The notes below the pieces were generated by a model. The model was not told the origin of the DNA. It did no database searches and was given only the letters and a program-made list of their open reading frames with translations. Position numbers and translations under genes: made by a program. DNA of 45,915 nt, taken from JAWLGW01 sp964569055. Lineage in GTDB: Bacteria; Planctomycetota; J058. This document shows positions 45,892 to 45,915 of the stretch, in pieces. The number at the start of each line of letters is the position of its first letter. Within the stretch, counting starts at the first letter, position 1. The stretch spans positions 1-45,915 of the forward strand of contig CAZMSZ010000009.1 in NCBI GenBank assembly GCA_964569055.1, given 5' to 3'.

Positions 45892-45915
45892 GCTCCTAGC
45901 TGGAGCTCGTACGAG

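Overview
This is a very GC-rich window (clearly above 70% by eye) from a diderm bacterium. It is most like an uncultured Planctomycetota scaffold, with Myxococcota as the main alternative. Grounds: a giant Ser/Thr kinase fused to a formylglycine-generating-enzyme-type domain, DUF4058, DUF1566 and FG-GAP lipoproteins, four lipobox proteins, split complex-I-like genes, and a tRNA with no encoded CCA. No taxonomic marker is present, so the assignment is tentative. Seven runs of exactly 100 N are scaffold placeholders of unknown true length; four of them fall inside repeats.

Layout. 281-7495 (minus): LOG-family nucleotide hydrolase, NuoN-like and NuoM-like membrane subunits, a Kef-type K+/H+ antiporter and a small hypothetical. 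7571-9145 (minus): haloalkane-dehalogenase-like hydrolase (5' end in a gap) and a DUF99 protein. 9182-10930 (plus): a CoaB-Nudix fusion, divergent from DUF99 across a 36-bp palindromic spacer. 10952-14099 (minus): cystathionine gamma-synthase-type enzyme and a NuoL-like subunit with an EF-hand pair in its periplasmic loop. 14380-15554: PgsA-type phosphatidyltransferase and DUF4058 converge into a gap. 15783-19071 (plus): lipoprotein esterase, acidic zinc-ribbon protein and a toxin-like glycosyltransferase. 19192-19878 (minus): DUF697-SHOCT. 20076-33427 (plus): dual-kinase/FGE receptor, caspase-fold lipoprotein with a broken His motif, FG-GAP lipoprotein and DUF1566 lipoprotein with a His/Asp-rich tail. 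33557-35148 (plus): DUF456 and ChaN-like proteins. 35295-40947 (plus): a tightly overlapping three-gene operon in which two split OmpA-type proteins flank a two-peptidase protein. 40948-45915: tandem 45-bp repeats, four copies of an RNA-like element around an NDH-2 gene, a slipin and tRNA-Asn.

Three groups stand out. First, the NuoL/M/N-like proteins have lost, by eye, the charged residues that carry protons in complex I; NuoM and NuoL have enlarged periplasmic loops, and that of NuoL carries two canonical EF-hand loops. Second, 35295-40947 looks like an envelope or effector cassette: peptidoglycan-anchoring paralogues around a protein with a clan-CD-like His/Cys region and a complete C15 peptidase triad. 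Third, four copies of a ~150-nt element with a compensatory base change in a 12-bp stem, T-tails on the minus strand and a CU-rich anti-Shine-Dalgarno stretch suggest an undescribed multicopy sRNA family.

Promoters recur as TANNNT hexamers. For several genes (LOG, NuoM-like, the 206-aa protein, DUF99, CoaB-Nudix, PgsA) the hexamer lies only 6-10 nt before the start codon, which points to leaderless mRNAs. Others (DUF4058, the glycosyltransferase, FG-GAP lipoprotein, NDH-2, slipin) have strong Shine-Dalgarno sequences.
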